A stretch of 9,061 bases of DNA. Source: Nitrococcus sp. (lineage in GTDB: Bacteria > Pseudomonadota > Gammaproteobacteria > Nitrococcales > Nitrococcaceae). A program made the position numbers and the translations under genes. The stretch's first letter is position 1. Each line of letters begins with the position of its first letter. Below, piece after piece: positions 6,651 to 9,061 of the stretch. The stretch lies in NCBI GenBank assembly GCA_030452365.1, contig JAKDMK010000064.1:1-9061 (forward strand), written 5' to 3'. The notes beneath the pieces were generated by a model. It saw only the letters and a program-made list of their open reading frames with translations. It was not told the DNA's origin and searched no databases.

Positions 6651-8147
6651 TCAGGCCGCTCGCAGGCGTTTCCGAATCCCACCAAGATGCTTCTGCGTCT
6701 CGGCAAGAACGGTCGCTTCGGCTCCTTCGGGCTGGCCTCCGATTTGCCAGAACAACGCAATACTTACAAGATAGACAACGATGCCTACGCCAACAGCTGC
6801 AAAGAGCCACGGCATGGCAGTCAACGAACTGAGGTCGGATCCTGCCAGTCGTTGAAACTCGCGGACAACAAAGTACATGATGACAGAGCTGATAAGTGGC
6901 CTCCATACCGTCGCCACGAACTCGCTTATGCGAAGGTTGAGTGTCCGAAACATGGCACCGTAATAAACCGGAACATTGGTGATTCCGGCAATGAGACACG
7001 CCCAGGCAGCGCCGACTACGCCGAATTGAATCGTTAGATACACTAACAGTGGGATTAGGATTACTACGTAAAAACCCGACAGAAAAGTCAGCATTTGCGG
7101 TTTTCCAATTGCCATGTACACGGAGCCGATATTCGACTCCATGGCCATGATCGCTCCGGACAATCCGAGGATGGATATTAACGGCGTAGCGGCCGCCCAT
7201 TTATCGCCGAGCAGAACCATGACGAGGAGTTCGGAGCTGGCGGCTATCCCGGCAGCAGCCGGAATTGCCAATAGTGCAATCAGCCCGATGACCTCGAGGT
7301 AGCCTTTGCGGAGTTCGGCCATGTCGTGCGCTATTTTTACGTAACCGGGGAGCACTGCACGATTTATCGGAGCGACCATTTCAGTCGTGGGAATAGCGGC
7401 GACCTCAAAAGCAACGGAATAGGTGCCGAGCGCCGCCGGGCCGGCAAGCTTTGCAATAATGAAATCCACAGACCGAAACCGTAGAAATCTCAATAGATTG
7501 GAAAGATAGAGCCATTTCGAGTAACGGAAAAGTTCCGCAAAAGCGGCAACCGATGGACGGGGGCGGTATGGGCTCATGACAAAGCTGGCCGTAACTCTGG
7601 CGAACCGGGTCGCTACGATACCAAATACCAGTGCCCAGTAACTGCGCAAAGCTACCGCTGCAATCATGGTCACCAGAAATCCGACCGCCTGACTGCTGAA
7701 CATGAAAAGGAACTCTTTATCGAACTGCAGTTCCTTGCGGAACGTAACCACGCCGATGTTCTCAAGACCACCGATAACGGTTCCTGCAGAAAGTGCAAAC
7801 AGGATAAAGGTCAGGCGAGGCTCGTCGAAGAAATGAGAAAGCGATTCTGCAAAAATTAGCAACAACAGTGCAATTGACAAGGCAAAAAGGAACTGCACTG
7901 TCCATACCGTATTGAAGTGAACCGGTTGAGGGTCCTCGTGCTGTATGAGGGCAACGTCGAAATTAAACGCGGAAAACAGTTCGAGAGCAGCGATAAACGC
8001 CGTACCCATGGCGACAAGCCCGAAGTCGGCGGGCACCAGCAAACGGGCCAGTACAATCATGCTGATGAGCGTCAAGCTGCGCTGAGCGAGCTTGAAACCA
8101 ATCATCCACGCCGCGCCCTTGGCCATTTTTCGCTTTACATCTTTCAT
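6651..8147 (-). CDS. Wzx-type polysaccharide flippase (MOP/PST exporter)
   Basis: This is a complete 498-residue inner-membrane protein of the usual length for Wzx/WzxC-like exporters. Hydrophobic segments can be placed at about 12-36, 43-60, 82-103, 112-132, 146-167, 170-190, 285-313, 322-340, 355-376, 378-398, 414-430 and 446-468. Family landmarks include VLARLLVPADFGLVAMG (32-48), FRKELQFDKEF (136-146) and FEVAAIPTTEMVAPINRAVLP (247-267). It would flip an undecaprenyl-linked repeat unit to the periplasm. The start at 8147 has AGGAA 5 bases upstream. It precedes the broken GT2 gene by 185 bases, the same wzx-then-GT2 order as on the plus strand. The tail beyond about residue 470 is hydrophilic and basic. 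The 185-base gap holds only a weak inverted repeat (CAGAGA/TCTCTG at 6540-6568). Confidence 0.9.
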   Translation of the reverse strand: MKDVKRKMAKGAAWMIGFKLAQRSLTLISMIVLARLLVPADFGLVAMGTAFIAALELFSAFNFDVALIQHEDPQPVHFNTVWTVQFLFALSIALLLLIFAESLSHFFDEPRLTFILFALSAGTVIGGLENIGVVTFRKELQFDKEFLFMFSSQAVGFLVTMIAAVALRSYWALVFGIVATRFARVTASFVMSPYRPRPSVAAFAELFRYSKWLYLSNLLRFLRFRSVDFIIAKLAGPAALGTYSVAFEVAAIPTTEMVAPINRAVLPGYVKIAHDMAELRKGYLEVIGLIALLAIPAAAGIAASSELLVMVLLGDKWAAATPLISILGLSGAIMAMESNIGSVYMAIGKPQMLTFLSGFYVVILIPLLVYLTIQFGVVGAAWACLIAGITNVPVYYGAMFRTLNLRISEFVATVWRPLISSVIMYFVVREFQRLAGSDLSSLTAMPWLFAAVGVGIVVYLVSIALFWQIGGQPEGAEATVLAETQKHLGGIRKRLRAA

Positions 8148-8230
8148 GTTTGTTCCTGAATCGCCGCCACGGTTCGATCGCTACAGGCAAAAATGCAGTT
8201 TTGCTTTGAATTGAAATGAAAGGGCAGTAC

Positions 8231-8296
8231 TCAGAAACCTCGTTCCGACGCGATCAGGCCCAGGGCGCCGTACTTGCCGTGAGTTCTTGAACGCCG
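8231..8296 (-). pseudogene. Possible C-terminal remnant after the ligase break
   Basis: Just beyond the point where ligase homology ends, a different minus-strand frame reads RSRTHGKYGALGLIASERGF and then stops (TGA, 8233-8231). Like the tail at 2078-2167, it may be the 3' end of a lost gene brought up to the ligase start by a deletion. The G-K-Y-G-x-L-G-L-I core faintly recalls part of HAD-type FkbH-like proteins, but this is too short to assign. Confidence 0.22.
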
Positions 8297-8304
8297 GCTC
8301 AAGG

Positions 8305-8327
8305 GCCGTCAGGCGGCGCCTGACGGC
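8305..8327. repeat. Perfect 10-bp inverted repeat with 3-base loop
   Basis: GCCGTCAGGC, then GGC, then GCCTGACGGC: all ten pairs match, and the hairpin is very GC-rich. It lies inside the ligase fragment, encoding about residues 49-56, within 5-10 bases of where the ligase homology ends. It could be a coding coincidence (repeated Arg/Ala codons), a deletion-promoting palindrome, or a site acquired at the junction. There is no T-run next to it, so it is not a standard terminator. Confidence 0.75.
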
Positions 8328-8449
8328 TTCGACCGCATCGACGAACTTTGTGTAGCTCCAGAGGCTGTCGCGCCAGACCAGGGCGGTGGCCGTCGGAGTT
8401 CGGCAGCCGACAACCTTCAGCGCCTCAACGATCGACGATTCGGTTTCCT

Positions 8450-8707
8450 TCAGGCCGCCTGCCGCTTGCATTCGACGAACCGGGCGATCTTGTTCACGGA
8501 ATCGAGATTCTCGGGGATCATTTCTGCGGCCGCGCCGTTTACACGAAGCTGCTCCTCGGCAAACATGATGATCTCGATCATGCTGGTGGAATCGACGACG
8601 CCGCGGTCAAGCAGTGAATTGTCGAGAGAGACCGCCGCAGTGTCGGTGGTGAACAGGAAATTCTCCAGGATGAAATCCCGAATCTTTGCGCGCAGCGCTT
8701 CGGCCAT
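8450..8707 (-). CDS. Acyl carrier protein (ACP2)
   Basis: This 85-residue carrier protein begins AEALRAKIRDFILENFLF and has the attachment motif LLDRGVVDSTSMIEIIMFAEE, in which Ser40 (D39-S40-T41) is the expected phosphopantetheine site. A third helix, NLDSVNKIARFVECK, closes the fold. The ATG at 8707 is preferred over the frame that stays open to 8848, because it gives normal ACP length and GGGG lies about 9 bases upstream. Its end overlaps the start of the acyl-ligase fragment, a typical carrier/ligase gene pair. It is only distantly similar to ACP1. With its partner ligase truncated, this carrier may be orphaned, or loaded by an enzyme outside the window. Confidence 0.82.
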   Translation of the reverse strand: MAEALRAKIRDFILENFLFTTDTAAVSLDNSLLDRGVVDSTSMIEIIMFAEEQLRVNGAAAEMIPENLDSVNKIARFVECKRQAA

Positions 8708-8723
8708 GTTGTTATGCCCCAAT

Positions 8724-8774
8724 TCCGCGTTCTTAACCGGCTGCGGGAGCCGCGTCTGGCAACGAGAACGCGGA
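8724..8774 (-). promoter_or_regulatory. Nested stem-loop in the leader of ACP2
   Basis: TCCGCGTTCT (8724-8733) and AGAACGCGGA (8765-8774) form a perfect 10-bp stem. Within the 31-base loop, CGGCT and AGCCG (8740-8754) form a second small stem. The structure ends 16 bases before the ACP2 start, directly before the GGGG ribosome site, so in the transcript it could limit ribosome access or attenuate. There is no T-run, so it is not a classical terminator. Function is inference. Confidence 0.4.
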
Positions 8775-8965
8775 TTATCGCCCGTGCTCCATGCCTCGTC
8801 CGTACCTGCGTCGCAACTTCGGGGTAGACACTGGCCCCAGGCGGCCATCCCTCGTCGCGGATTCCCCCATTAGCGATTGGGATTGTGCCATGTGCGAGGT
8901 CGGTAACAGTATCCATCCTGGAGACTGAGGCACCATGGGGCCAGATGCGAAGCGAGAGCCAGTAA
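8775..8965. other. No recognisable gene
   Basis: Between the ACP2 leader and the small hairpin at 8966 no convincing gene is visible. One minus-strand frame stays open from 9006 to 8578, but it overlaps ACP2 out of frame, is rich in Arg/Gly/Ser and shows no domain. The region probably contains the promoter for the ACP2 transcript. Confidence 0.35.
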
Positions 8966-8980
8966 CCCTCCCGGAGAGGG
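8966..8980 (-). terminator. Weak hairpin after a possible upstream gene end
   Basis: CCCTC-CCGGA-GAGGG forms a 5-bp GC-rich stem placed directly after a minus-strand TAG (8983-8981). No U-run follows, so a rho-independent terminator is only possible, not shown. Confidence 0.2.
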
Positions 8981-9061
8981 CTAATCAAAACGCGCTCCCC
9001 AAGCAAGCCCAGCGGTGTGCACAGTGGCCCCGCGACTGGAAAACATTGCCGCCGCGTACGG
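8981..9061 (-). CDS. Possible C-terminal end of an upstream gene (runs off window)
   Basis: A minus-strand frame enters from the right edge and reads PYAAAMFSSRGATVHTAGLA then WGARFD before TAG at 8983-8981. The closing alternation of hydrophobic and polar residues ending near an aromatic is faintly like the last strand of an outer-membrane beta barrel, a type found near exosortase loci. Only 26 codons are visible; this may be chance. Confidence 0.2.
   Translation of the reverse strand, partial: PYAAAMFSSRGATVHTAGLAWGARFD

Larger units (their letters stand above)
8181..8471 (-). pseudogene. N-terminal fragment of an AMP-forming acyl-CoA/acyl-ACP ligase
   Basis: The ATG at 8471 overlaps the 3' end of ACP2 by 22 bases, as expected for a coupled gene. 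Residues 12-57 look like the opening of an adenylate-forming ligase: a helix ESSIVEALKVVG, then TPTATALVWRDSLWSYTKF (26-44), the equivalent of the 'T-A-L-x-W-x-D-x-x-W-S-Y-x-E-L' signature, and a helix VDAVEAVRRRLTAL. The next expected element, 'G-V-x-x-G-D-x-V-A', is missing. From about 8300 the sequence changes to unrelated residues ending at 8181. A full ligase is about 500-550 residues, so almost all of the ATP-binding and catalytic core is gone. In exosortase A loci such a ligase would load the neighbouring carrier protein; in this copy that function is lost. Confidence 0.62.

Noticed and set aside
8578..9006. Minus-strand 142-residue open frame upstream of and overlapping ACP2
   Set aside because: It overlaps the ACP2 coding region in a different frame, lacks a ribosome site and resembles translated GC-rich non-coding DNA.

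Overview
The window looks like part of an exopolysaccharide / exosortase A (PEP-CTERM) locus from a moderately GC-rich Gram-negative bacterium, most likely a beta- or gammaproteobacterium. The main support is the order acyl carrier protein, then an alpha/beta hydrolase resembling exosortase A-associated hydrolase 2, then the start of a hydrolase 1-like gene, on the minus strand at the left edge. A glycosyltransferase of the exosortase-associated type, Wzx-type flippases, a GNAT protein and a polysaccharide deacetylase are also present. No exosortase, PEP-CTERM protein, tRNA, rRNA or CRISPR array is visible here.

Layout. Positions 1-1196 (minus) hold ACP1, hydrolase 2 and the first 98 bases of hydrolase 1, tightly packed as an operon. 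Positions 1197-1620 are gene-free and lie between divergent units. From 1621 the plus strand holds an N-terminal piece of a family-4-like glycosyltransferase, an N-terminal piece of a Wzx flippase, a 29-codon unidentified tail, then three intact genes: a GT2 glycosyltransferase, a GNAT-like acyltransferase and a polysaccharide deacetylase (to 5347). Convergent to these, on the minus strand and read from the right edge, are a second acyl carrier protein (ACP2), the N-terminal ~57 residues of an AMP-forming acyl ligase, a complete Wzx flippase, a GT2 glycosyltransferase broken by one frameshift, and a decayed transposase fragment resembling the ISL3 family.

How it fits together. Intact genes would give an undecaprenyl-linked polysaccharide: the GT2 enzyme adds a sugar, the GNAT and deacetylase proteins modify it, and the flippase moves the lipid-linked unit across the inner membrane. 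The ACP/hydrolase genes belong to the accessory acyl-transfer chemistry that accompanies exosortase A loci; its substrate is not known from this sequence.

The most notable feature is structural. Two diverged wzx-GT2 modules face each other. The left copy has a broken wzx and intact GT2; the right copy has an intact wzx and broken GT2. Around them are at least three genes reduced to their N-terminal parts, and a perfect 23-bp palindrome sits almost exactly at one of the breakpoints. I read this as a polysaccharide locus that has been rearranged and partly eroded, rather than as a clear new system.
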